Notes under the pieces: generated by a model
Told to the model about the DNA's origin: nothing
Database searches by the model: none
Seen by the model: the letters and a program-made list of their open reading frames with translations, nothing else
Position numbers and translations under genes: made by a program
Part shown: positions 51,299 through 59,389 of the stretch, piece by piece
How the letters are laid out: each line of letters opens with the position of its first letter
Position numbering within the stretch: position 1 is the stretch's first letter
Assembly: GCA_963750915.1 (NCBI GenBank)
Contig: CAVVSF010000005.1
Location: 248,001-312,000 of the forward strand
Length of the DNA stretch: 64,000 nt
Reading direction: 5' to 3'
DNA from: DATBJJ01 sp963750915
GTDB lineage: Bacteria > Acidobacteriota > Vicinamibacteria > Vicinamibacterales > 2-12-FULL-66-21

Positions 51299-52021
51299 AT
51301 GGGTGAGAACGTCAGTCTGATCGCAGCCTTCGGCGCCGGCTTTCTGTCGTTCATCTCTCCCTGCGTCCTGCCGCTGATCCCCGGCTACCTGTCGTTCGTC
51401 TCGGGCGTCTCGCTCGAGGAGATGCGCGGCGACCAGGCGCTGGCCGCGCGCCGCCAGGTCATTGTCACGTCGCTGGCGTTCGTCCTCGGGTTCTCGCTGG
51501 TCTTCATCGCGCTCGGCGCGTCGGCCAGCGCTCTGGGACGCTTCCTCTTTCGCAACAGCACCCTGCTCGAACGCATCGCCGGCGCGCTGGTGATCGTCAT
51601 CGGCCTGCACACGATGGGCGTGTTCCGGCTGCCGTTCCTCGAGACCGAGAAACGCCTCCAGGCTGGCACGAAGCCGAAGACGCTGACCGGCGCGGTGCTG
51701 GTGGGAATGGCCTTCGGGTTCGGCTGGACGCCCTGCATCGGCCCGATCCTGTCGGGCATCCTCGTCCTCGCCGGGTCGAAAGAAACGATCTGGGAAGGCG
51801 TCGTGATGCTCGCGGTCTATTCGCTGGGCCTGGGGATCCCGTTCCTGCTGACGGCCCTGGCGATCAACAAGTTCTTTGCCGCCTCAAGCCGCATCCGCAA
51901 GCACTATCACGCCATCGAAGTGACGTCCGGCCTGCTGCTCGTCGGCATCGGTCTCCTGCTCTTCACCGGCCAGATGACCGCGATTACGCGCGTCCTCACC
52001 CCGTATTTGCCAACGTTTTAG
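51299..52021 (+). CDS. ccdA: CcdA-type thiol:disulfide transmembrane protein
   Basis: 240 residues with six transmembrane helices. The two functional cysteines lie in TM1 (FISPCVLPLIPGYLSF) and TM4 (GWTPCIGPILSG). It moves reducing equivalents from cytoplasmic thioredoxin to periplasmic thiols, usually for cytochrome c maturation. It starts 31 bases after nuoG on the same strand and ends just before the repeat block at 52032. The C-terminus is short, without a thioredoxin domain. No thioredoxin-like partner gene is adjacent. Confidence 0.92.
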   Translation: MGENVSLIAAFGAGFLSFISPCVLPLIPGYLSFVSGVSLEEMRGDQALAARRQVIVTSLAFVLGFSLVFIALGASASALGRFLFRNSTLLERIAGALVIVIGLHTMGVFRLPFLETEKRLQAGTKPKTLTGAVLVGMAFGFGWTPCIGPILSGILVLAGSKETIWEGVVMLAVYSLGLGIPFLLTALAINKFFAASSRIRKHYHAIEVTSGLLLVGIGLLLFTGQMTAITRVLTPYLPTF

Positions 52022-52031
52022 CTCAGGGACC

Positions 52032-52097
52032 CGTAGGGCGTGGCTTCAGCCCCGCCGGGGACAGTCACTCGGGACAGTCACGGGTGACTGTCCCCGG
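52032..52097. repeat. Composite repeat: REP-like palindrome plus GGGGACAGTC element
   Basis: CGTAG at 52032-52036 with a 20-base palindrome (52037-52056, one mismatch) is immediately followed by a GGGGACAGTC element (52057-52097) whose first 39 bases also occur exactly at 61027-61065. The two families abut without spacer. It fills the gap between the convergent genes ending at 52021 and 52100. Confidence 0.8.
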
Positions 52098-52099
52098 GG

Positions 52100-52996
52100 C
52101 TAACTCCGCACGAGGAGCGCGCCGGGGCGGACCGTAACGACCAGGCGCTTCCCAGCCACGCCCGGCTCCCCGTCCACGTGGTAGACGATGTCGTGATCGG
52201 CTTCCACCGTCGCCGACCGCACGGTCCGCATGAGCAGCCGCGGCGCGCGTTCGATCTTGCCGCGCAGCAGGTGCCGCGCATCCAGGATCCGCGACAGGAC
52301 CGGCCGGTCCTCGACGACGCAGCAGTCGAGCAGCCCGTCGTCGAGCCGGGCGGCCGGCGCGATCCGTATCCCCATCCCGTACTCGACGCCGTTGGCGAAT
52401 GCCACCAGGAGGGCGCGATGCACCGTCGTGGTCGTGCGGTGGTCGTCGACGAGGGTGATGTTGTAGGTCAGCCCGGCATAGCGGACGCCTTCGCGGAAGC
52501 CGATCATCACGTAGGGCAGCGGGCCGCGGCGGCCGGGCGGGCGCTGGTTGAAGAGCAGGGCGACGTGGGCGTCGAAGCCGAGGCCGGCGACGTTGAAGAA
52601 AGCGCGATCGTTCAACAGGCCGACGTCGACGGCGCGGACGCGGCCGTCGAGCGCGGCGGCGATCGCCGCGTTGGGCTCGCGCGGAATCGCGAGACCGCCC
52701 GCCAGACCGTTGCCCGAGCCCGCGGGAACCAGTCCGAGCGCGGTCGAGCTCCCTGCCAGCGCGCTCCCAACCTCGTTGACGGTACCGTCGCCGCCCCAGG
52801 TGAGGACGAGATCCGCCGCTGCCTCGACGGCGCGGCCGGCGATCTCGCGCGCATGGCCGGCGCGCTGCGTCAGGACGACGGAACCGTCGAGGCTGCGGCG
52901 ATCGAGCGCGGCGCGAATCATGGCGATCCGATCGGCGGCTGTCTCTGACGTCATGCCGCGGCCGGAGATCGGGTTGACGATGGCGACGATTCGCAT
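52100..52996 (-). CDS. Diacylglycerol kinase/YegS-like lipid kinase
   Basis: 298 residues. The family motifs are VTWGGDGTVNEV-type (here LVLTWGGDGTVNEVGSALA), LGLVPAGSGNGLAGGL and FFNVAGLGFDAHVALLF. C-terminal strands carry GEPGVAGKRLVVTVRPG. Members phosphorylate diacylglycerol, ceramide or other lipids at the membrane. The protein is complete. The divergent gene at 53108 starts 111 bases away. The 3' end touches the repeat composite. Confidence 0.93.
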   Translation of the reverse strand: MRIVAIVNPISGRGMTSETAADRIAMIRAALDRRSLDGSVVLTQRAGHAREIAGRAVEAAADLVLTWGGDGTVNEVGSALAGSSTALGLVPAGSGNGLAGGLAIPREPNAAIAAALDGRVRAVDVGLLNDRAFFNVAGLGFDAHVALLFNQRPPGRRGPLPYVMIGFREGVRYAGLTYNITLVDDHRTTTTVHRALLVAFANGVEYGMGIRIAPAARLDDGLLDCCVVEDRPVLSRILDARHLLRGKIERAPRLLMRTVRSATVEADHDIVYHVDGEPGVAGKRLVVTVRPGALLVRS

Positions 52997-53107
52997 GGCT
53001 GCGATGATGATCGCTGGTGCTATAGTAACCGTTGCCGAGATGCACCACGCTTCGCCGCCGCTGCCTGCGAGCGATGGCGATCGTCACGACGGATCGCAGA
53101 CATCAGA

Positions 53108-54388
53108 ATGCACACTCGAGCCGCCCGTCTCGTCCTCCTCGCGATCTTCATCGCTTCCCTTGCCGTCGCCGCGTTCCTGTTTCGAAAGAGTGAGTCGCTC
53201 GCTGCGGCGCAGCTGACGACGGCGCGGACGTTCGAGACCTCGGCGCGGATGGTGGAGCACGGACTCGTCGAGCTTCGTGCCACACAGCGTGGCTACGTTG
53301 CCGCCGGACAGACAGGGGATTTCTGGATCCCGCGCGTCGCGCAGTCGGTGGGAAGCCTGCAGCAGACGGTGGCCAGCCTGCGGGCGACCGCCATCTCGCC
53401 GGTGGCGCAGGCGTCGCTCGACGAAGTCACCTCCGCGCTCGGCGACTTCGCGCGTGTCGACAAGCGCGCGATCGAGTACATCCGCCGGGCTCAACCGCTG
53501 CTGGCGTCGGACGTGATTTTCGGCGAGGGTCGCGAGCTCACCGACTCGGCCCTGGCCGCTCTCGAACAGGCCCGCGGCGCCGAATCCGGCGCCAGGCTGG
53601 CCGCTGCCGACACTGAAGCGAGGCGCGGGGTCTTTGCGTTGATTGCCGCCGCCGCCTCTTCGCTCCTCGCCGTCCTCCTGCTCGTGCCGCAAAGGGCGCC
53701 GGCCAGGACCGCCGCCGACGCCGACCGCTCCGCCGGCGTACGGGCGGCGCAGCCGCTCCGCGGTGAATCCGCCACCCCGGCTGCGGCCGCCTCGTCGCAG
53801 GAACCGCAGGCCGACACGATAGCCGCCGAGGCCGGGGCTGAACCCGGCACAGGGGCCGTGGAGGCGTCGCTGCCGGCGCCCGGACCTGCCGGGTTCGGGC
53901 CGACGATGGTTACGACGGACTTCGGTGGAGTCGCGGCCCTCTGCGTCGATCTCGCCCGCGTCGTCGATACCCGGGCGCTGCCGTCGCTGCTCGAGCGGGC
54001 GCGGACGATTCTCGACGCGTCCGGCATCGTCCTGTGGATTGCCGATCCCGATGGCCGCGAGCTCAACCCGATCTTTGCGCAGGGCTATCCGCCGCAGCTG
54101 ATCAACCGGCTCGGGACCATCCCCCGCGACGCGGAGAACGCGACCGCGGCCGCGTTCCGCACCTCGCTGCTGCAGACCGTCGTGGCTGATACGATCTCGG
54201 CCGGCGCGATTGCGGCGCCGCTCGTGACACCCGGGGGATGCGTCGGCGTCATGGCCGCGGAAGTCATGCACGACGCCGAACGCCAGGACATGAAGCTGGC
54301 GGCCGCGACGATCGTCGCGGCCCAGCTCGCAACGCTGGTGGGACCGCCCGCCAAGGCCCAGGCCAGGAGCGGAGCCGCGGGCGCGTAG
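53108..54388 (+). CDS. Membrane protein with extracytoplasmic helical sensor-like region and a GAF-like domain
   Basis: 426 residues. One transmembrane helix near the start (LVLLAIFIASLAVAAFLF), an extracytoplasmic helical region of about 140 residues (STAR/4-helix-like, ARMVEHGLVELRATQRGYV), and a second transmembrane helix near 175 (GVFALIAAAASSLLAVLLLV). Then comes a low-complexity Ala/Pro linker and a GAF-like domain (about 280-405, RTILDASGIVLWIADPDGRELNPIFAQGY, LVTPGGCVGVMAAEV). No kinase, cyclase or other output domain follows, so it may be a sensor platform. It is convergent with the PDZ protein (4-base gap). The start ATG at 53108 has no strong Shine-Dalgarno. Confidence 0.78.
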   Translation: MHTRAARLVLLAIFIASLAVAAFLFRKSESLAAAQLTTARTFETSARMVEHGLVELRATQRGYVAAGQTGDFWIPRVAQSVGSLQQTVASLRATAISPVAQASLDEVTSALGDFARVDKRAIEYIRRAQPLLASDVIFGEGRELTDSALAALEQARGAESGARLAAADTEARRGVFALIAAAASSLLAVLLLVPQRAPARTAADADRSAGVRAAQPLRGESATPAAAASSQEPQADTIAAEAGAEPGTGAVEASLPAPGPAGFGPTMVTTDFGGVAALCVDLARVVDTRALPSLLERARTILDASGIVLWIADPDGRELNPIFAQGYPPQLINRLGTIPRDAENATAAAFRTSLLQTVVADTISAGAIAAPLVTPGGCVGVMAAEVMHDAERQDMKLAAATIVAAQLATLVGPPAKAQARSGAAGA

Positions 54389-54392
54389 ACCT

Positions 54393-55247
54393 TTAGAGAA
54401 CCGTCCGCGTCGCCGCTTTCGGCGCCGCCTCGACTTTTCCTTTCACCGTCATTGTCTTCCTGTCGCGCACGATTGTGAGCGCGAACTCGTCGCCGCTCTC
54501 GAGCCGCTGCGTGCGCCGCGAGAGGCTTGCGGTATCGGCGACGGTCTCACTGTCGATCGCAGTGATGACATCGCCGGCCTTGACGCCTGCCTTGGCCGCC
54601 GCCGACGACTCGTTCACCGTCGTCACCAGCACGCCCTCTTTCGTACCGAAGTACTCGGCCAGTTGCGGCGACAGCTCGCTGACCGTCACGCCGAGCCGGC
54701 CGCCGAACATCTTTGCGATGACCGGCCCGTCGAACTTGAACGACCGCGCCAGCGGCACCGGCGGCGCGGGAGGTGTCGGCGGCACAGGCGGTAACCCGTC
54801 GATGAGGCGGAAACCGCCCTCGCGAGGTTGAACGTTCAGTGCCACCCGCTGACCGTCGCGCGTGACGGCGGCTGGCACCGTGCGCCCGGCGGCGCTCTCC
54901 TGCACGAGACGCGTGAACTGACGGCCGCTGCGGACCCGTTCGCCGTCGAACTCGACGACGATGTCACCTGCTTTGAAGCCCGCCTTTGCCGCCGGGCTCT
55001 CGGCCTCGACGTTCTCGATCGCGACCCCGCCGGTGGACGCCTTGCCTTTGAGGTCTTCGTCGGTGAGATCGCGAATCGTCACGCCAATCTGGCCGCCAGC
55101 CCCTGACTTCAGCAGCCGCACCGCCTGGGCCGCCTCAGGCGCCACCAAGGACAAGTCGTCATCGAGGTGCCACCTGCTCTGCGCCCCGGCAGCGGGCCCG
55201 ATCGCAGCCGTCGCGAGAATTGCCGTTGTTGCTAACCACACCCTCAT
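54393..55247 (-). CDS. Secreted tandem-PDZ protein without protease domain
   Basis: 284 residues. The signal peptide (VWLATTAILATAAIGPAAGAQ) is followed by two PDZ domains. The first (about 53-140) carries IGVTIRDLTDEDLKGK, ENVEAESPAAKAGFKAGDIVVEFDG. The second (about 180-270) carries LGVTVSELSPQLAEYFGTK and VNESSAAAKAGVKAGDVITAIDS. Both have the carboxylate-binding GLGF-like loop. A Pro-rich linker (PPVPPTPPAPPVP) separates them. No catalytic triad is seen, so it is an adaptor or a substrate-recognition partner of an envelope protease encoded elsewhere. Convergent with the GAF protein. Confidence 0.85.
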   Translation of the reverse strand: MRVWLATTAILATAAIGPAAGAQSRWHLDDDLSLVAPEAAQAVRLLKSGAGGQIGVTIRDLTDEDLKGKASTGGVAIENVEAESPAAKAGFKAGDIVVEFDGERVRSGRQFTRLVQESAAGRTVPAAVTRDGQRVALNVQPREGGFRLIDGLPPVPPTPPAPPVPLARSFKFDGPVIAKMFGGRLGVTVSELSPQLAEYFGTKEGVLVTTVNESSAAAKAGVKAGDVITAIDSETVADTASLSRRTQRLESGDEFALTIVRDRKTMTVKGKVEAAPKAATRTVL

Positions 55248-55681
55248 GTTCAGTCTCCTCTTCGGACGCCGCCGGAAGATCGCGGGGGCCGGAGCTTCGC
55301 GAAAGGTTCTTCTCTGGTACGAAAGCGGGGATGAAGCCCCGGCGGAACCCGGTCAACGCTGGTGAAAGGTAGACGCCGCGTTTTCGGAAAAGGTTGTCGG
55401 GTTCCGTCCCGCGCTGAGGTCACTGTCTGTCCGCGTTCAAGGACGCGCGCCGCCGGACAATCGTGCAGGACCGAGTATTTACTGGGATTTCAACGCTAAC
55501 GGACGGGCACGCGATTTGATGGTCTGGTGGGCAGTCGCGCGGAATCAACGGGGTGCGTTAACTCAGGCAGGCGCTGGCATCGCCGCATCCCGTCGCAAGT
55601 AGTCGATTTCGCGCGGCTATTTTTGTCTCCGTGGACGGATCCTGAGGCCGGCCCGCGGGACCGAAACCAGGGGGAACATCC
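55248..55681. other. 434-base gene-free region
   Basis: No gene. Nearer the PDZ gene there are weak relics of the REP-like palindromes. At about 55482-55502 an A/T-rich patch (GAGTATTTACTGGGATTTCA) could hold a promoter of the lipoprotein gene, which would then have a leader of about 180 bases. I see no riboswitch I can name; the inverted half-sites around 55560-55600 are weak. Confidence 0.5.
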
Positions 55682-56038
55682 ATGCGCCGTCCACACACAT
55701 TCCTTGCTGCCGTTCTGGCGACGAGCGCGATCGTGTCGGGGTGCGCGCTCCGTTCGCCATCCGTCCAGGAGCTCAGGTACAACCCCGGCCGCTACCAGAA
55801 CCGCACGGTCGCCATCGACGGCGTCGTGACGTCGTCCTGGGGCACGCGCTTTCTGCCGGTGAACTTCTATAAGGTCGACGACGGTACCGGTGAGGTCACC
55901 GTCATGGGCCGGGAAGGCCGGACGCCGCCGCGGGGCGCCCACGTCCGGGTCAAGGGGAAGGTCAACGATCTGGCGACGTTCGGCGGCGCGAGCCTTGGTC
56001 TCCACCTGCAGGAGACCGATCTCGACTTCAGGCGGTGA
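55682..56038 (+). CDS. Small lipoprotein with OB-fold-like domain
   Basis: 118 residues. Signal peptide with lipobox IVSGC (cysteine at residue 21), then an OB-fold-like set of strands: GRYQNRTVAIDGVVTSSWG, FYKVDDGTGEVTVMG and HVRVKGKVNDL. Similar small lipoproteins are common and uncharacterised. The ATG at 55682 is preceded by GGGGGAAC. Its stop lies 11 bases inside the end of the convergent phosphatase gene (56028). Confidence 0.8.
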   Translation: MRRPHTFLAAVLATSAIVSGCALRSPSVQELRYNPGRYQNRTVAIDGVVTSSWGTRFLPVNFYKVDDGTGEVTVMGREGRTPPRGAHVRVKGKVNDLATFGGASLGLHLQETDLDFRR

Positions 56039-57818
56039 TCCGCACCGCGACCGCCGTCATGTCGTCGTTCGGCGGCGCGCCATTCCGCCATTCATTGACG
56101 GCGTCGAAGATCGCCTTGACGATCTTCGACGCCGGCAGCTCGCGTGATTTCGCGACGACGTCGAGGAGTCGCGTCGCCGTGAACTCCTGGCCGAGGTCGT
56201 TCATCGCCTCGAACACGCCGTCGGTGCAGAAGACGTAAATCTCCCCCGCCTGCAGCGAGAAACTCACCTCGTCATAGCTCGAACCGGCAAACGATCCCAG
56301 CGGCACACCGGGCAGCTCAATCTGCTCGCAGCTCGTCGCGTTGCAGCGCACCGGGTACGGCAGGCCCGAGTTGGCCATCGTCATCTTGCGGCGCTTGAGG
56401 TCGAAGATCGTGTAGCAGAGCGTGCAGTAGTACTCTTCGAGCTGGCGCTGGTTGAGGATGGTGTTGATCGACGCCAGCACGCTCGCCGGGCTCGAGCGCT
56501 CCGGCAGGTAGCGGCGGCGGAAGGTGCGGCCGCGCACGAGCTCGGCGGCGAAGGCGCTGTAGAGGGCCGCGGGCACGCCCTTGCCCGAGACGTCGCCGAC
56601 CGCGACCACCAGCGTGTTCGACTCGGGGGCGAGATAGTCGTGAAAGTCGCCGCCGACCTCGCGCGCCGGGTCGAACGCGGCCGCGACATCCACGCCCTTC
56701 AGGCGCTTCGGCGGCTCCGTCGGCAGCAGCGCGATCTGCACGCGCTGGGCGAAGCGGACTTCCTTCTCCAGCCGCGCCTCGTTGGCGCGGAGCTCCTCGT
56801 AAAGATTCGCGTTCTCGATCGCGACCGCGGCCTGGCTGGCGAGCAGCGTCAGGATCTCGACGTCCCGCTTGCTGAACGCGTCGAGCTCCGGGCTCTCGAG
56901 GTCGACGACGCCGATGCAGCGATCCTTGATCAGCATCGGGATCGCGAGCTCGGAGCGGACGTCGGGCACGACACGGATGTAGCGCGGATCCTGGGCGACG
57001 TCGGTAACGAGCACCGGCTCCTTGTGCAGCGCGGCGTAACCGACGATGCCCTCGCCGAGCTTGACGCGCGGCAGGTCGCGCTTCTCGCCGAAGTGGACGG
57101 CGATCTTGATCTCGAGCTCGTCGGCGTCGTTGAGGAGCAGGATGCCGAACGTGCGGTAGTCCACGAGGCGCTTGGTCAGCTGGGCGATGCGCGCGAACAA
57201 CTGATCGAGGTCGAGCACGGAGGCGACCTCGTGGCCGATCTCGGCCAGCGTCTCGAGCGCCTCGGCGTCGGCGCGGCTCTGCTCGAACAGCCTGGCGTTG
57301 ACCAGCGCGATGGCGACGTGGGCGGCGAACTGTCGAAGGATGGCGATGTCGCGGCCCGTGAATTGATCCCGCCGCCGGCTGAGGATGTTCAGCGCCCCGA
57401 TCGGCTTCGACTTGTGCATCAGGGGGACGACGATCTCGGACGCCATCCCCGGCACGAACTCGACGTAGCGAGGGTCGGTCGTGAGGTCGTTGACGAGGAG
57501 CGGCGTCTCGCTGATCACGGCGGCGCCGACGAGTCCCTGGCCGACCTGCAGCCGGAGCGGCTCCGACGTCACGGGATAGCCGACGGAGTAGGCGACCTTG
57601 AGCTCGGGGCGGCGCTCGTCGAGCAGGTAGACCGCGAAGGCTTCGAAAGAGATGACGCGACGGATGAGAACCGGGATCTGCTGGAGGAGCTCATCGAGAT
57701 CCAGCACTGCGGTTACCTGGCGGCCAAGGTCGAACAGCGTCGAGACGATGTCGCGCTCGGCGCTGCCGGGGGGCTGCGCCGGCGCGGCGGGGGCCTGATC
57801 TACGGGGTCGTTGCTCAC
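56028..57818 (-). CDS. GAF-GAF-SpoIIE/PP2C serine phosphatase
   Basis: 596 residues from a GTG at 57818, chosen because the conserved protein begins there (SNDPVDQAPAAPA); longer starts run into the divergent fabZ region. Two GAF domains occupy about 20-180 and 200-355 (EAFAVYLLDERRPELKVAYSV; FGILLLNDADELEIK). A coiled-coil linker follows (NANLYEELRANEARLEKEV), then the SpoIIE-type PP2C domain with EVGGDFHDY, GDVSGKGVPAAL and NDDMTAVAVR. It is a soluble phosphatase likely responding to a small ligand and dephosphorylating an anti-anti-sigma protein. No partner genes are near. Confidence 0.9.
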   Translation of the reverse strand: MSNDPVDQAPAAPAQPPGSAERDIVSTLFDLGRQVTAVLDLDELLQQIPVLIRRVISFEAFAVYLLDERRPELKVAYSVGYPVTSEPLRLQVGQGLVGAAVISETPLLVNDLTTDPRYVEFVPGMASEIVVPLMHKSKPIGALNILSRRRDQFTGRDIAILRQFAAHVAIALVNARLFEQSRADAEALETLAEIGHEVASVLDLDQLFARIAQLTKRLVDYRTFGILLLNDADELEIKIAVHFGEKRDLPRVKLGEGIVGYAALHKEPVLVTDVAQDPRYIRVVPDVRSELAIPMLIKDRCIGVVDLESPELDAFSKRDVEILTLLASQAAVAIENANLYEELRANEARLEKEVRFAQRVQIALLPTEPPKRLKGVDVAAAFDPAREVGGDFHDYLAPESNTLVVAVGDVSGKGVPAALYSAFAAELVRGRTFRRRYLPERSSPASVLASINTILNQRQLEEYYCTLCYTIFDLKRRKMTMANSGLPYPVRCNATSCEQIELPGVPLGSFAGSSYDEVSFSLQAGEIYVFCTDGVFEAMNDLGQEFTATRLLDVVAKSRELPASKIVKAIFDAVNEWRNGAPPNDDMTAVAVRITA

Positions 57819-57964
57819 TGAGGCCGTTTTCGCTCTGGGTGTGCGACTTCGGTCGACGTTCCCGGACCTTCGCAGGTGAACGTCACGGGAGATCCGGGCT
57901 GGTCGCTGAATCGAATTATACTTGGAAGTTCCGGCGCCGCCGCCGCGCTGTTCCGGCAGAACCA

Positions 57965-58432
57965 ATGGACATCACGCTGCCTCTCGACTACGCCGCGATC
58001 GAGCGGATCCTTCCGCATAGGTATCCGTTCCTGCTCGTCGATCGCGTCACCGAGCTGGTGCCCGATCAGCGAATCGTCGGCATCAAGAACGTGACGCTGA
58101 ACGAGCGCTACCTCGCGCATCGTCCCGGTGAAGTGCCGGTGCTGCCGCCGACGATCCTGACGGAAGCAATCGCCCAGGTCGGCGCCATCCTGATCCTGGC
58201 GAAGCCGGAGAACCGCAACAAGCTCCCGTACTTTCGCAGCATCGAGCGCGTGCGGTACCGGCGCACCGTGCACCCGGGTGACGTCGTGGTCATCGAGGCC
58301 ACCGTGCGGCGGCTGCGCAGCCGCGTCGGCGTGCTGCGAGGCATCGCAAGGGTCGGCGGGAAAGTCGTGGTCGAGGGGACGATGACGTTCGCGCTCGGCC
58401 CGCGGACGGGCGCGCCGGACTCCGGCGAATAG
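57965..58432 (+). CDS. fabZ: 3-hydroxyacyl-ACP dehydratase, FabZ type
   Basis: 155 residues from the ATG at 57965. Hotdog fold with LPHRYPFLLVDRV (the histidine in HRYPFLL is catalytic in FabZ) and the helix EAIAQVGAILI with the conserved glutamate. The substrate loop reads HRPGEVPVLPPTILTEA, in place of the common HFPGxPVMPG. It dehydrates 3-hydroxyacyl-ACP in fatty acid elongation. It is monocistronic here, away from lpxA/fab clusters. A TTATACTT box about 45 bases upstream could be a promoter. Confidence 0.9.
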   Translation: MDITLPLDYAAIERILPHRYPFLLVDRVTELVPDQRIVGIKNVTLNERYLAHRPGEVPVLPPTILTEAIAQVGAILILAKPENRNKLPYFRSIERVRYRRTVHPGDVVVIEATVRRLRSRVGVLRGIARVGGKVVVEGTMTFALGPRTGAPDSGE

Positions 58433-58443
58433 ATCGTTCGGGC

Positions 58444-59193
58444 TCACCGCAGCACGAGCAGGACCGCTCCGACCTTCGCCGCCCTCGACAGCCACTTCGG
58501 CAGCTCCGCATCGGGATCGAGATAGCGCCACGCGTCCAGCGCGGCCGGCAGCAGTACCACCGCGCCGATCCACGGCTCCTCCGTCCCGGACGACACCGCC
58601 ATCCCGCGGGTGTCGCGCTCGTCCGGCCCAATGCGCGCGAACGCGGCGACCGAGTACATCCCGGAAGCGGCGAGATTGAAGGCGAAGATTCCCTTCAGGT
58701 AGGGGTTGCGTTCGCTGCGCAGCCGCGGCCGGCTCGTGAGCAGCCACTCGTTCGTCGCGTTCTGCACCCAGAACCCCGCCGACGACACCGCAAACTCCTG
58801 TTTTGGCGAAAGATCCGACCGGTGGGTGATGGCGAAAAACGGGATGCCGCCGAACTCGACGCGCTTGACGCCGGGATCGGCATCGAAGATCACATCGAAC
58901 AGCAGATGGCCGCCCTCGTGGGCGGCGAAACCGGTCAGCGCGCCGGCGATGAGCCCCCCGATCGCAGCAGTCCGATTCACACTCTGTCGTGGATCCTCCT
59001 GCCGCGCTTCCTGCCCCGCTTCGGCTGAGCTGGCGGCAGCGCCGAGCGCAACCGCCACAATACACAGCAGTAAGCGCGATCTCAGCCGGTGAGCGGTTCC
59101 TGCCTCGGCCGTGGCATATACGTTGCTCGGTAGGCGCCGGAGCCTTAACGCGCCCAGATGGGCGACAAGGAGATGAGAGATGCTCGAAACCAT
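58444..59193 (-). CDS. HEGGH-containing membrane protein, possible M50-like peptidase
   Basis: About 249 residues from the ATG at 59193 (59202 also in frame); the start is uncertain because the 5' end overlaps the divergent gene at 59180. A hydrophobic leader (RLLLCIVAVALGAAAS) precedes a helix with H92-E-G-G-H96, an HExxH zinc motif lying inside a membrane-like segment (IGGLIAGALTGFAAHEGGHL). Then come an exposed loop (ADPGVKRVEFGGIPFFAITH) and two more hydrophobic segments near the end. The arrangement is like site-2-type membrane peptidases, but the third ligand motif (NxxPxxxxDG) is not obvious. I treat the function as unproven. Confidence 0.7.
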   Translation of the reverse strand: MVSSISHLLVAHLGALRLRRLPSNVYATAEAGTAHRLRSRLLLCIVAVALGAAASSAEAGQEARQEDPRQSVNRTAAIGGLIAGALTGFAAHEGGHLLFDVIFDADPGVKRVEFGGIPFFAITHRSDLSPKQEFAVSSAGFWVQNATNEWLLTSRPRLRSERNPYLKGIFAFNLAASGMYSVAAFARIGPDERDTRGMAVSSGTEEPWIGAVVLLPAALDAWRYLDPDAELPKWLSRAAKVGAVLLVLR

Positions 59194-59326
59194 TGCGATC
59201 ATTCTGATTATTCTGTGGCTGCTGGGTCTCGTCAGCGGCTACACGATGGGTAACTTCATCTATGTTCTGCTCGTGATTGCTATCGTGCTCTTCCTGGTAA
59301 GGCTCGTCAGCGGACGACGGGTCTGA
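59180..59326 (+). CDS. Small lmo0937-like membrane protein, 48 residues
   Basis: The ATG at 59180 follows AAGGAG. The product is two hydrophobic helices separated by a short turn: TIAIILIILWLLGLVSGY and MGNFIYVLLVIAIVLFLVRL, ending in SGRRV. This matches the small lmo0937/DUF5670-type membrane proteins. The function is unknown; relatives are often stress-induced. It overlaps the start region of the divergent HEGGH protein by 14 bases. Codon use is like its neighbours. Confidence 0.8.
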   Translation: MLETIAIILIILWLLGLVSGYTMGNFIYVLLVIAIVLFLVRLVSGRRV

Positions 59327-59389
59327 CGTGAGCGCATCCGTAGATACGATGCGGGATGCAGCGCCCTGCATCCCGCATCACCCTCTTAA

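Noticed and set aside
55540..55681. A cyclic-di-GMP-type or other named riboswitch in the lipoprotein leader
   Set aside because: None of the conserved core bases of the common classes could be matched.
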